Source: UBA2658 sp964617335 (lineage in GTDB: Bacteria; Bacillota; Clostridia; Oscillospirales; Oscillospiraceae). From it: a stretch of 31,776 nt of DNA. A program made the translations under genes and the position numbers. Each line of letters opens with the position of its first letter. The stretch's first letter is position 1. The stretch is taken from positions 1 to 31,776 of the forward strand of contig CAZTXG010000020.1 in assembly GCA_964617335.1 (NCBI GenBank), written 5' to 3'. The notes under the pieces are model-generated. The model did no database searches and was not told where the DNA came from. It was given only the letters and a program-made list of their open reading frames with translations. This document shows, in pieces, positions 22,253 through 30,193 of the stretch.

Positions 22253-24721
22253 TTACTCAGTTTCTACCTTTTCCAGCACAACTTTGCCCTCAGAGACCAC
22301 CGCTTTTGCACGGCAGCCGGATTTAAGAGTGCAATCTAAAAGCTTTTCAGCCGCTGAGTCCTCTATAACGCTTTGGATGGTGCGGCGTAAGGGACGGGCG
22401 CCGTAAACGGGGTCAAAGCCGTCTTCGGCAAGCTTATCCAAGGCTTCTTCTGTAACCTCAAGCTCCACTCCAAGACCCAAAAGACGCTTTGCCACTATAT
22501 CCAGCATATTAGAGGCAATTTTTCTTATATCCTCCCTAGAGAGCTGGTGGAACACTATGGTTTCGTCTATGCGGTTTAAAAACTCGGGACGGAAGGTATC
22601 TTTCAAATCCTTCATAACAAGGGCGCGAATTTCTTCAACATCCTTTATGCCCCCGTCTTTTGTCTCGGTGTCTGTAAAGCCAAGGCTTATGCGCTTATCG
22701 GTTATGTTTCTTGCGCCTACGTTACTGGTCATTACAATTATGGTGTTTTTAAAGTCAACCCTTCTGCCCTGAGCATCGGTTAAAATGCCGTCGTCCATTA
22801 TCTGAAGCATAATATTGAAAACATCTTCATGGGCCTTTTCAACCTCGTCAAAGAGGATGACGGAATAAGGCTTACGGCGAACCTTTTCTGTAAGCTGGCC
22901 GCCCTCGTCATAGCCCACATATCCGGGAGGTGAGCCGATTAGCTTTGATACGGTGTGCTTTTCCATAAACTCGGACATATCAACTCTTATCATTGCGTCT
23001 TCATCACCGAAAACCGCCTCGGCAAGGGCCTTGCACAGCTCGGTTTTTCCAACTCCGGTGGGTCCCAAAAACAGGAAGCTTCCCACAGGGCGCTTGGGGT
23101 CTTTAAGCCCTACCCTGCCCCGTCTTATAGCTCGGGAAACAGCGGAAACAGCATCAGCCTGACCGATTACACGCTTATGGAGAATTTCCTCCATTTTAAG
23201 AAGCCTTTCAGTTTCGGTTTCGGTGAGACTTGTTACAGGTATTCCCGTCCATCCGGAAACAACCTCGGCAATGTCCTCCTCGCCAACGCTTTTATGGGCT
23301 CCTGCCCGTCTTTCGTCCCAGGTTTTGCGGGCTTCATCCAAAAGTTTTCTCTGCTCTTTTTCCTTGTCTCGAATTTTTGCCGCTCCCTCGAAATCCTGAG
23401 ACTTAACGGCAGCCTCTTTCTCGCTTATGAGAGCGTCTATTTTCTTTTCAAGCTCTTTAAGGTCGTCGGGGGGAGTAAGAGTTTTCATACGCACCCTTGA
23501 AGCCGCCTCGTCCATAAGGTCTATGGCTTTGTCGGGCAGGTAACGGTCGTTTATATATCTTCCCGACATTATAACTGCAGCCTCGATTGCCTCATCTGTG
23601 ATTTTAAGCTTGTGGTGGGCCTCATATCTGTCACGCAGACCCTTTATGATGGCAACGCTTTCCTCCTCGCTGGGCTCGTTTACCATAACAGGCTGGAACC
23701 TGCGCTCTAAGGCGGCGTCTTTTTCAATATGCTTTCTATATTCATTTAAGGTGGTTGCCCCTATAACCTGAAGCTCCCCACGGCTTAGAGCAGGCTTTAT
23801 AATATTTGCGGCGTCAACGGCGCCTTCGGCGGCGCCTGCGCCTATGATTGTGTGAAGCTCGTCAATAAACAGGATAACGTCTCCCGCCTTTGATACTTCC
23901 TTCAAGACATTTTTTATGCGCTCCTCAAAATCTCCGCGGTATTTTGTGCCGGCAAGCATTCCGGTAATATCCAAAGATACCACCCGCTTATTGCGCAAAT
24001 CCTCGGGAACATCGCCGGAGGCAACCATCTGGGCAAGGCCTTCCGCAATAGCGGTTTTGCCAACCCCCGGCTCTCCTATGAGTACGGGGTTGTTTTTTGT
24101 CCGCCGTGAAAGAATTTGAATAACTCTTTGTATCTCGGTAAAGCGTCCGATAACAGGGTCAAGCTCCCCTGAAGCCGCCATAGTTGTCAGGTCCTGGCTG
24201 TACTGGTCAAGGGTTTTTGTGTCTGATTTTTTCCCTCTGCCAGAAGGGGCCGCCATGCTCTGGGGGCTTTGGGGTCTGTAGTCGCTGCTGTGGAAAATAT
24301 TAACCACATCTGTATATACCTTGTTAAGATCAACGCCGGTGGATGAAATAAGCTTTGCCCCCGATGAATCCGTCTCACGAAGTATTCCCATAAGCAAATG
24401 CTCTGTACCTATATAATTATGCCCAAGTCGGCTGGCGTCCATCATTGAAAGCTCAATAACCCTTTTTGCCCCGGGGGTAAGCCCCTGAGCGGGAATTCCC
24501 GGTGCGCCCTTACCTACAAACTTTTCTAAAAGCTCTGTGATAAGAGCTTCGTCCAAGCCGTTTTCCTGCAAAATCTTTGCGCCCATTCCCTCGCCTTCAG
24601 AAGCTATGCCAAGGAGGATATGCTCCGTTCCCACATAACTATGCCCCATGTTTTGGGCGGCCTGCTGGGCCTTTGACAGGGCAAGCCTTGCCCTTTCCGT
24701 AAATCTATCTTGAAATCTCAT
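22253..24721 (-). CDS. clpC: ATP-dependent Clp protease ATP-binding subunit ClpC
   Basis: This 822-residue AAA+ unfoldase feeds proteins to ClpP in the cytoplasm. Two N-terminal Clp_N repeats occupy about 1-145. The first AAA+ module has Walker A GEPGVGKT (about 210) and Walker B VILFIDELHT. The middle domain contains the UVR-like AVKSQDFEGAAKIRDKEKEQ (about 428-447) that marks ClpC rather than ClpA or ClpE. The second AAA+ module has GPTGVGKTE and VILFDEVEKAH, and the D2-small domain ends the protein. The second ATG in the frame is chosen because it lies seven bases from AGGAGG; the first is too close. It is third in the ctsR operon, where mcsB is missing. Confidence 0.97.
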   Translation of the reverse strand: MRFQDRFTERARLALSKAQQAAQNMGHSYVGTEHILLGIASEGEGMGAKILQENGLDEALITELLEKFVGKGAPGIPAQGLTPGAKRVIELSMMDASRLGHNYIGTEHLLMGILRETDSSGAKLISSTGVDLNKVYTDVVNIFHSSDYRPQSPQSMAAPSGRGKKSDTKTLDQYSQDLTTMAASGELDPVIGRFTEIQRVIQILSRRTKNNPVLIGEPGVGKTAIAEGLAQMVASGDVPEDLRNKRVVSLDITGMLAGTKYRGDFEERIKNVLKEVSKAGDVILFIDELHTIIGAGAAEGAVDAANIIKPALSRGELQVIGATTLNEYRKHIEKDAALERRFQPVMVNEPSEEESVAIIKGLRDRYEAHHKLKITDEAIEAAVIMSGRYINDRYLPDKAIDLMDEAASRVRMKTLTPPDDLKELEKKIDALISEKEAAVKSQDFEGAAKIRDKEKEQRKLLDEARKTWDERRAGAHKSVGEEDIAEVVSGWTGIPVTSLTETETERLLKMEEILHKRVIGQADAVSAVSRAIRRGRVGLKDPKRPVGSFLFLGPTGVGKTELCKALAEAVFGDEDAMIRVDMSEFMEKHTVSKLIGSPPGYVGYDEGGQLTEKVRRKPYSVILFDEVEKAHEDVFNIMLQIMDDGILTDAQGRRVDFKNTIIVMTSNVGARNITDKRISLGFTDTETKDGGIKDVEEIRALVMKDLKDTFRPEFLNRIDETIVFHQLSREDIRKIASNMLDIVAKRLLGLGVELEVTEEALDKLAEDGFDPVYGARPLRRTIQSVIEDSAAEKLLDCTLKSGCRAKAVVSEGKVVLEKVETE

Positions 24722-24739
24722 AAACATACCTCCTTAGTA

Positions 24740-24780
24740 TTCTTGCCGGACAAAAATTTAAGTCTTTCGTCCGGCAAGGA
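24740..24780 (-). other. Intercistronic hairpin in the mcsA-clpC gap where mcsB is usually found
   Basis: Arms 24742-24751 and 24769-24778 are perfectly complementary over ten bases around a 17-base loop, with a further wobble and A-T pair outside. No T-run follows on the minus strand, so it is not a typical terminator. It may alter mRNA stability or processing between mcsA and clpC. Confidence 0.6.
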
Positions 24781-24799
24781 AATCTCTTTCACAATCGGA

Positions 24800-25303
24800 T
24801 TATTTCTCCAACTGCCTTATTTTATCCCTAAGCTCCGCGGCCTTTTCAAATTCCTCGGCCTCAACAGCGCTTTTCATCTCTTGACGAAGCTTAATAAGCT
24901 CACACTTGGCCCGAATTTCTTCTCCTGCATCCTCAGGTATATTATCGGTTTTTTCCGCTGCGGTTTCTGTCGTTTCAGCCTGAGCTGCTTTTGCTTCTGC
25001 TTCTGCCGTCTTATCTCCGCCGACCTGAATCATAACTCTTGGCATAACAAGAGCCGGAGTCATCATTCTGCCGCCGAAAAATCCCTCGGAAAGCAGGCCG
25101 AAGGGGCCGGCGAAAAAGCTTTCCATAAATCCTGCCGGACGGGCGAAAAAGCCGTCGAACATTGACCTTGGTCTAAAATTCAGCATTTCGCCGAAACCCT
25201 CGGTCTTTGCACAATCGGGGCAAAGATGGTATTCGCTTTTTTCTCCGTTTACTTCAGATGTATAGTGAAGTGCTGCCTGATTTTCACATTTATCACATTT
25301 CAT
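24800..25303 (-). CDS. mcsA: McsA-like UVR-domain protein with a single zinc finger
   Basis: This 167-residue protein starts with one CxxC pair set, Cys3/Cys6 and Cys28/Cys31, in the arrangement of the first McsA zinc finger. The second zinc finger found in Bacillus McsA is absent. In its place is a Phe/Gly/Met-rich stretch (about 40-93) and an Ala/Glu/Thr-rich linker (about 97-130). The C-terminus is a UVR motif (about 133-167) with EEFEKAAELRDKIRQLEK. In Bacillus, McsA activates the arginine kinase McsB and helps regulate CtsR. Here mcsB does not follow. The gene may keep a direct adaptor role for ClpC through the UVR motif. The ATG follows AGGAGGAG. Confidence 0.88.
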   Translation of the reverse strand: MKCDKCENQAALHYTSEVNGEKSEYHLCPDCAKTEGFGEMLNFRPRSMFDGFFARPAGFMESFFAGPFGLLSEGFFGGRMMTPALVMPRVMIQVGGDKTAEAEAKAAQAETTETAAEKTDNIPEDAGEEIRAKCELIKLRQEMKSAVEAEEFEKAAELRDKIRQLEK

Positions 25304-25341
25304 TGTGTTCTCCTCCTTAAAATATCGGTTTTATGGTTTTA

Positions 25342-25794
25342 TTAGGTTAATATACTTACCAGCATTTGTTTAAATATGGATGCCCGTACAGGGTCTTTTT
25401 GCTCCATCTGCACAGGGCGCAAAGCCGTGTCGGAAACTGCCGCTAAAATAAGTCTTGCCTCGTCCTCGTCTATGGAGCCGGAACCAAGCATATTTGAAAC
25501 AAAGGCTCCAGCCGTGGGAAAATCAAGACTGTCCCCAACAGAATTTACAGTATGCATTATAAGCCTGCGGGGACTAGCCTGAACCCTTGTTATGCGAATA
25601 TATCCGCCGCCGCCCCTGCGTGACTCTACCATATAGCCATGCTCCGGAGAAAAGCGTGTGGCTATAACATAATTTATCTGGCTGGGGACACAGCTAAACT
25701 TTTCAGCCAGATTTGAACGCTGCAGCTCTGCCATTCCTCCGGCATCCTCCAGCATATCCATTATAAAACTGGCTATCAAATCACTTGTTGCCAT
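25342..25794 (-). CDS. ctsR: Heat-shock transcription repressor CtsR
   Basis: This 150-residue repressor shuts off clp genes at normal temperature. The N-terminal winged helix covers about 1-75 with LAEKFSCVPSQINYVIATRF as recognition region, followed by the glycine-rich ESRRGGGGYIRI wing that serves as temperature sensor in Bacillus CtsR. The C-terminal dimer domain follows. It is first in the ctsR-mcsA-clpC operon and lies directly downstream of three CtsR boxes, which indicates autorepression. The ATG at 25794 follows GAGGTGAAGGC. In Bacillus the repressor is released through arginine phosphorylation or McsA/McsB adaptor action; with no local mcsB the release route is open. Confidence 0.96.
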   Translation of the reverse strand: MATSDLIASFIMDMLEDAGGMAELQRSNLAEKFSCVPSQINYVIATRFSPEHGYMVESRRGGGGYIRITRVQASPRRLIMHTVNSVGDSLDFPTAGAFVSNMLGSGSIDEDEARLILAAVSDTALRPVQMEQKDPVRASIFKQMLVSILT

Positions 25795-25836
25795 GCCTTC
25801 ACCTCTTTGTTAAATCATTTTTTGGCCATCTCTGAC

Positions 25837-25853
25837 TTTGACCATCCCTGACC
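25837..25853 (-). promoter_or_regulatory. CtsR box 3 (downstream of the promoter)
   Basis: On the minus strand GGTCAGG-GAT-GGTCAAA fits the tandem heptad CtsR operator RGTCAAA-NAN-RGTCAAA with two deviations in the first heptad. It lies just downstream of the likely transcription start, inside the leader. Confidence 0.7.
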
Positions 25854-25863
25854 TTATGTAAAT

Positions 25864-25892
25864 ATAATAGTCAAGAAAGGTCAAATTAGCAA
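25864..25892 (-). promoter_or_regulatory. ctsR operon promoter overlapped by a CtsR box
   Basis: On the minus strand TTGCTA (25892-25887) and TATTAT (25869-25864) are 17 bases apart. CtsR box 2 fills the spacer, so repressor and RNA polymerase should exclude each other. Confidence 0.65.
25869..25885 (+). promoter_or_regulatory. CtsR box 2 (in the promoter spacer)
   Basis: AGTCAAG-AAA-GGTCAAA on the plus strand matches the CtsR operator with a single deviation. It sits between the -35 and -10 hexamers of the ctsR promoter, and 16 of its bases form a perfect inverted repeat with box 1. Confidence 0.85.
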
Positions 25893-25899
25893 GTTTCAT

Positions 25900-25916
25900 T
25901 TTGACCTTTCTTGACC
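25900..25916 (-). promoter_or_regulatory. CtsR box 1 (upstream of the promoter)
   Basis: On the minus strand GGTCAAG-AAA-GGTCAAA matches the CtsR operator with one deviation. It lies upstream of the -35 and is separated from box 2 by 14 bases in opposite orientation. Confidence 0.88.
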
Positions 25917-26023
25917 TTTCATCTATCAAAATCTTAAATTACATAATGATTGCTCCCACATCCTTTAAATACCTTTTATTATCGCTGTTTTTTGCAAATT
26001 TAATATTCAAAGGGGAAAATCCC

Positions 26024-26051
26024 TTGCAATAAGAGAACAATATGTTATAAT
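26024..26051 (+). promoter_or_regulatory. Promoter for the ferredoxin gene
   Basis: TTGCAA (26024-26029) and a perfect TATAAT (26046-26051) are separated by 16 bases, with the ATG 45 bases beyond the -10. Confidence 0.7.
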
Positions 26052-26095
26052 GCGAAAGTGAGATTATACATAACTCTATCAAGGAGGACCTATCA

Positions 26096-26266
26096 ATGGC
26101 ATTTGAAATTACCAGTGATTGCATTTCCTGCGGCGCCTGTGTGGATGTTTGCCCCACCGGAGCTATAAACCAGGGAGATGAGCACTATGAGATCGACAAA
26201 GACGTTTGCATTGATTGCGGCGCTTGCGTTGACACCTGTCCCTCAGGTGCAATCATCGATAAATAG
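26096..26266 (+). CDS. 2[4Fe-4S] ferredoxin
   Basis: This is a 56-residue clostridial-type ferredoxin. Two cluster-binding motifs, CISCGACVDVCPTG (from Cys9) and CIDCGACVDTCPSG (from Cys38), each give three Cys to one cluster and one to the other. It carries low-potential electrons between oxidoreductases such as pyruvate:ferredoxin oxidoreductase and hydrogenase in anaerobes. The ATG follows AAGGAGG, and the gene stands alone with its own promoter and terminator, which fits strong constitutive expression. Confidence 0.96.
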   Translation: MAFEITSDCISCGACVDVCPTGAINQGDEHYEIDKDVCIDCGACVDTCPSGAIIDK

Positions 26267-26279
26267 GCTCAGTTTTCTC

Positions 26280-26330
26280 AAAGAACCTGCCGCATAACGA
26301 TGTTTACGCGGCGGGCTCTTTGTCTTTTTA
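26280..26330 (+). terminator. Rho-independent terminator after the ferredoxin gene
   Basis: A stem of about 14 bp (26280-26293 with 26308-26321, one mismatch and one wobble), with a 14-base loop, is followed by TTTGTCTTTTT. Confidence 0.82.
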
Positions 26331-26358
26331 TCACTTTTAATTGAAGGCAGGTGTTATT

Positions 26359-27129
26359 ATGCCCCTTTTCGACGAGCTGTGGCCCTGTGGCCCCCGCTTT
26401 AAGCAAAGTGAAAACAGCTTTAAGCTTTCAACGGATTCTGTCCTGCTGGCGGATTTTGTAAATATGCGCAGGACGGAGCGCTGTCTCGACCTTGGCAGCG
26501 GCTGCGGGGTTTTGTGCGTTCTTCTGGCCTTTAAAAATCTTCAGTCACAGATTATGGGCATAGAGCTTCAAAAAGATTATGCCGATTTAAGCCTTGAAAA
26601 CCTTCGTGCAAACTCTCTTGACGACAGAGTTTCCGTAATAAATGCCGACCTTCGCTCTCACAGAAATCTTTTTCCGGCGGAAAGCTTTGATCTTGTGGTT
26701 TCAAATCCTCCGTATTTCCCTCAAGGCTCCGGCTACATGGCCCCCGCTCCTCACAGAGCCGCCGCCCGCGGGGAGGAAAACTGCTCTTTAAATGACCTTA
26801 TCTCCTGCGCCAAATGGGCCTTGCGCTATGGGGGAAGCCTTGCTTTAGTCCACAGACCCGAGCGCCTTTCCGAAATTTTTTGCGCAATGTCAAGCTCCGG
26901 CATTGAACCAAAGCGCCTAAGACTTGTTTCATACAGTGCTAAAAAGGCCCCTGCTCTTGCCCTTATTGAAGGAAAGCGAGGGGGAAAGCCCGGCCTTAAA
27001 ATTGAAGCTCCCCTTATTATGACAGATGAAAACGGAGAGGAAAGCGACGAGGTTCAAAGGATTTACCGCCGAGGCAAATACAGCCCCAATATCCAAAATA
27101 ATCAGGATAAGGGCAGAACAGGAGGTTAG
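26359..27129 (+). CDS. tRNA1(Val) adenine-37 N6-methyltransferase-like protein (YabB/TrmN6)
   Basis: This is a 256-residue class I SAM-dependent methyltransferase. The SAM loop is CLDLGSGCGVLCVLLA (about 41-56), the acidic strand GIELQKDYADLS binds the ribose, and the catalytic motif is VVSNPPYF, the NPPY signature of exocyclic amino N6-adenine or similar N-methylation. Length and the DELWPCGPRFKQSENSFKLSTDSVLLADF start fit the YabB/YfiC family. In Bacillus yabB is close to yabC (rsmI), as here with six bases between the genes, which supports the call. I prefer the ATG at 26359 to the TTG at 26341, which has no ribosome site. The tRNA target is inferred from the family. Confidence 0.87.
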   Translation: MPLFDELWPCGPRFKQSENSFKLSTDSVLLADFVNMRRTERCLDLGSGCGVLCVLLAFKNLQSQIMGIELQKDYADLSLENLRANSLDDRVSVINADLRSHRNLFPAESFDLVVSNPPYFPQGSGYMAPAPHRAAARGEENCSLNDLISCAKWALRYGGSLALVHRPERLSEIFCAMSSSGIEPKRLRLVSYSAKKAPALALIEGKRGGKPGLKIEAPLIMTDENGEESDEVQRIYRRGKYSPNIQNNQDKGRTGG

Positions 27130-27134
27130 AAAAT

Positions 27135-27989
27135 ATGAGCGGCACATTATACCTTGTGGCAACGCCCATAGGAAACCTTGGGGATTTTTCTCCTCGTGCT
27201 ATGGAAACTCTTAAGTCCGTGGACTTTATAGCAGCGGAGGACACAAGGGTAAGCATAAAGCTTTTAAACCATTTTGGAATAAAAAAACCACTGATAAGCT
27301 ATTTTGAGCATAACCGTATTTTAAGCGGGGAAAAAATTATAGGCCGCCTTCTTTCAGGGGAAAGCGCCGCCCTTGTTTCCGACGCGGGCCTGCCTGCCAT
27401 AAGTGACCCGGGGGAGGATTTAGTGCGGCTTTGCAGCGAAAACTCTGTGCCCGTGGTTGTAATCCCCGGTCCCTGCGCCGCTGTTTCCGCCTTGGCTTTA
27501 AGCGGACTTCCAAGTCAGCGCTTTACCTTTGAGGGTTTTTTATCCACCTCCCGCAAGGCAAGGGCCGAGCATCTTGAAAGCCTAAGGGATGAAGAGCGCA
27601 CCATGATAATCTACGAGGCCCCCCACAAGCTTTGCGCAACCCTAGATGACCTTAAAGCTGTTTTCGGCGGAGACAGGCAAATAAGCCTTTGCCGTGAATT
27701 AACAAAGCTTCATGAGGAAACTATTCGAGGCACCATAGACGAGACTATAAGTATATATAAGGAAAAGCCCCCAAAGGGGGAGTATGTTCTTGTAGTAAGA
27801 GGAAAGGCCCAAAGGGCAGGGCCGGCTGTCAGCATTGAGCAGGCTTTAGAGCGCCTTAGTTTTTATAGAGACGAGGGCAATTCTTTAAAGCAGGCGGCAC
27901 GTTTTGCCTCCCAAGATACAGGTTTTTCAAAAAACGAGCTTTATAATCTTGCTATTGAGCAAATCTCGGAAGAAAAAAAGAAGTCTTGA
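27135..27989 (+). CDS. rsmI: 16S rRNA (cytidine-1402-2'-O)-methyltransferase
   Basis: This 284-residue enzyme of the tetrapyrrole-methylase-like (SPOUT-unrelated) class methylates the 2'-O of C1402 in the 16S rRNA P-site. Signatures are GTLYLVATPIGNLGD at residues 2-16, DFIAAEDTRVS, LVSDAGLPAISDPGE with the SAM-binding region, and VIPGPCAAVSALALSGLP. The C-terminal small domain ends in FSKNELYNLAIEQI. The length is typical. It starts six bases after the YabB-like gene with an AGGAGG site. Its stop codon lies inside the -35 of the thiamine operon promoter. Confidence 0.95.
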   Translation: MSGTLYLVATPIGNLGDFSPRAMETLKSVDFIAAEDTRVSIKLLNHFGIKKPLISYFEHNRILSGEKIIGRLLSGESAALVSDAGLPAISDPGEDLVRLCSENSVPVVVIPGPCAAVSALALSGLPSQRFTFEGFLSTSRKARAEHLESLRDEERTMIIYEAPHKLCATLDDLKAVFGGDRQISLCRELTKLHEETIRGTIDETISIYKEKPPKGEYVLVVRGKAQRAGPAVSIEQALERLSFYRDEGNSLKQAARFASQDTGFSKNELYNLAIEQISEEKKKS

Positions 27990-28015
27990 CAAAGCCCTCT
28001 TATCATGCTTATAAT
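27986..28015 (+). promoter_or_regulatory. Consensus promoter of the thiamine salvage operon
   Basis: TTGACA (27986-27991) and TATAAT (28010-28015) are both perfect, with an 18-base spacer. The -35 overlaps the rsmI stop codon. It drives the TPP riboswitch leader that follows. Confidence 0.8.
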
Positions 28016-28031
28016 AATAAAAATAAATAGC

Positions 28032-28120
28032 GAACAGGGGAGCTTGTGCCGCAGGCTGAGAGGAAGTAATCAAACTTCGACCCTTAAACCTGATTTGGAT
28101 AATGCCAACGTAGGGAGAGC
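28032..28120 (+). promoter_or_regulatory. TPP (THI element) riboswitch
   Basis: The conserved aptamer elements occur in order: GGGG near 28037, GCTGAGAGG at about 28054, CCCTTAAACCTGAT at about 28081, GGATAATGCCAACGTAGGGA at about 28097-28116. These are the thi-box signatures that bind thiamine pyrophosphate. It precedes cytX-thiM-thiE-thiD, the expected regulon. With ligand bound, the terminator hairpin at 28135-28167 should form and stop transcription. Confidence 0.96.
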
Positions 28121-28134
28121 ATATTTTTGTTTTC

Positions 28135-28167
28135 AACGGGAGGCGCCGAATTGGCCCCTCCCGTTTT
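28135..28167 (+). terminator. Terminator of the TPP riboswitch expression platform
   Basis: A 9-bp stem (28135-28143 with 28157-28165) continues inward after one mismatch through a GCC/GGC stem and is followed by T residues. It lies 25 bases upstream of the cytX ATG, so it can only act as an attenuator for this operon. Confidence 0.88.
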
Positions 28168-28191
28168 CCTGTTTGCGGAAAAGAGTGTGTA

Positions 28192-29388
28192 ATGGAACAA
28201 AGCGAAAAGAAACTAGGTCTGTTTTCCACAGGGCTTATATGGTTTGGGGCGGCTATCTCCATGGCGGAAATTCTAACCGGAACATATTTTGCCCCTCTGG
28301 GACTTTCCAAGGGCATTGCCGCCATAGTAATCGGCCATCTAATCGGCGGAGTTTTAATGTATCTGGCAGGACTCATAGGCGCTTATACAGGGAAAAGCGC
28401 CATGGAAACCGTAAAACTCTCCTTTGGAGAAAAAGGCTCCCTGCTGTTTTCATCACTGAATATCTTGCAGCTTATCGGCTGGACTTCGATTATGATATTC
28501 ACAGGAGCTGTAGCCGCGGAAACTGCTTTCAGCCTTGGTGGAAGCTGGGTTTGGTCACTTATAATCGGCGCTCTTATTGCCCTGTGGATATTTATAGGCA
28601 TTAAAAATCTGGATAAGCTAAACACTGCGGCAATGGCCGCCCTGCTCCTTCTCACCATTGTTTTAAGCAGCGTGGTTTTTAAGTCCGGCACGGGGATTTC
28701 TTCCACTGGCGAGAGTCTGTCCTTCGGGGCTGCTGTGGAGCTTTCTGCTGCCATGCCCCTTTCCTGGCTGCCCCTTATTTCAGACTATACAAGGTCAGCC
28801 AAAAAGAAAAAAGCCGCTACCTTCACAAGCGCTGCCGTATACTTTGCGGGAAGCTGCTGGATGTACATAATCGGCATGGCAGCTGCCATATTCGTAGGCA
28901 GCAGTGACATAAGCGCAATTATGATTAAGGCGGGGCTTGGCACGGCGGCACTTCTTATAATCATTCTTTCCACCGTCACAACCACCTATCTTGATGCCTA
29001 CTCTGCCGGAGTAAGCTCTGTTTCTGTAAGTCCTAAGATAAACGAAAAGTGGGCGGCCTTTGCGGCAACTATAATAGGAACCCTCCTTGCGGTTTTCGCT
29101 CCTGTCCAAAGGTTCGAAAGCTTTCTTTACCTTATCGGCTCAGTTTTTGCCCCTATGGCGGCAATACTTATAACAGACTGGTTTATTCTGAAAAGTGACC
29201 ATTCCGGAAAAAGCTTTTCCCTTAAAAACCTTATAATCTGGGTTCTTGGCTTTATCATATATCGAATCTTTATGGGCTTTGACACTCCTTTAGGAAGCAC
29301 CCTGCCCGTTATGCTCATTGTTTGCGCTGTCTGTATTTTGACAAATAAAGCTCTGAAAGGAAAAGAAAATGCTGGGAAAATATCTTAA
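28192..29388 (+). CDS. cytX: Putative hydroxymethylpyrimidine transporter CytX
   Basis: This 398-residue inner-membrane protein of the NCS1 nucleobase:cation symporter family has about 11-12 hydrophobic helices. The first holds the signature LIWFGAAISMAEILTGTYFAPLG (about 16-38), and PLSWLPLISDYTRSAKKKKA (about 190-209) is the typical NCS1 loop. CytX is assigned to hydroxymethylpyrimidine uptake in thiamine regulons by genomic context. It lies just downstream of the TPP riboswitch and overlaps the thiM start by 20 bases. The substrate is inferred from operon and family, not from direct residues. Confidence 0.92.
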   Translation: MEQSEKKLGLFSTGLIWFGAAISMAEILTGTYFAPLGLSKGIAAIVIGHLIGGVLMYLAGLIGAYTGKSAMETVKLSFGEKGSLLFSSLNILQLIGWTSIMIFTGAVAAETAFSLGGSWVWSLIIGALIALWIFIGIKNLDKLNTAAMAALLLLTIVLSSVVFKSGTGISSTGESLSFGAAVELSAAMPLSWLPLISDYTRSAKKKKAATFTSAAVYFAGSCWMYIIGMAAAIFVGSSDISAIMIKAGLGTAALLIIILSTVTTTYLDAYSAGVSSVSVSPKINEKWAAFAATIIGTLLAVFAPVQRFESFLYLIGSVFAPMAAILITDWFILKSDHSGKSFSLKNLIIWVLGFIIYRIFMGFDTPLGSTLPVMLIVCAVCILTNKALKGKENAGKIS

Positions 29389-30193
29389 AACACTACAGGA
29401 AAAGTCTCCCCTCATCCATAATATCACAAACTATGTCACCGTTAACGACTGCGCCAATATACTTTTGGCCTGCGGCGCTTCGCCTATAATGGCCGATGAT
29501 GAAGCTGAGGCTTCGGAGATTTGCTCCATATGCTCAGGGCTTAACATTAATATCGGCACTCTTAATGAGCGCACCATAAAATCCATGCTTATAGCCGGAA
29601 AAAAGGCAAACGAGCTGTCCCGTCCCGTTCTTTTGGACCCTGTTGGGGCTGGGGCCTCTGCCCTTCGCACAGACACGGCAAAAATGCTTATGGAAAATAT
29701 TAATTTCACGATTATTCGGGGAAATATCTCGGAGATAAAGGCCCTCGCCTTGGGCAGCGGCGGCACAAAGGGCGTGGACGCAAGCCTTAAAGACGTTGTA
29801 ACAGAGGAAAACCTAGACAGCGCTGTTTCCTTCGCTCGGGACTTTTCCGAAAGGACAGGTTCTGTTGTAATTATCACCGGTGCAATCGACATAGTGTCTG
29901 ATAAAAACAAAACCTTTATCATTAGAAACGGCCATCCCCTCATGGCAAGAATAACGGGAAGCGGCTGTATGCTTTCTGCAATGACAGCAGCCTATGCCGC
30001 CGCAAATCTGGAAAATGTGCTTGAGGCTTCGGCTAGCGCCCTTTGCGCCATGGGTATTTGCGGGGAAAAGGCTTTTGCAACAATGGAAAAAAATCAGGCG
30101 GGAAATTCAAGCTTCAGAAATTACCTCATTGATGAGGTATATAAGCTCTCCCCCGCCGCTCTTGACGAAGGGGCAAACTATGAAATTAGATAA
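29369..30193 (+). CDS. thiM: Hydroxyethylthiazole kinase
   Basis: This 274-residue kinase phosphorylates the salvaged thiazole alcohol, giving a ThiE substrate. Signatures are PLIHNITNYVTVNDCAN (about 15-31), GASPIMADDEAEA, LLDPVGAGAS, and the ATP/catalytic region ARITGSGCMLSAMTAAYAA near 192-210 with the conserved Cys. The length is normal. The ATG has an AAAGGAAAAG site inside cytX. ThiM and CytX supply the two halves that ThiD and ThiE join downstream, so the operon is a salvage unit. Confidence 0.96.
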   Translation: MLGKYLKTLQEKSPLIHNITNYVTVNDCANILLACGASPIMADDEAEASEICSICSGLNINIGTLNERTIKSMLIAGKKANELSRPVLLDPVGAGASALRTDTAKMLMENINFTIIRGNISEIKALALGSGGTKGVDASLKDVVTEENLDSAVSFARDFSERTGSVVIITGAIDIVSDKNKTFIIRNGHPLMARITGSGCMLSAMTAAYAAANLENVLEASASALCAMGICGEKAFATMEKNQAGNSSFRNYLIDEVYKLSPAALDEGANYEIR

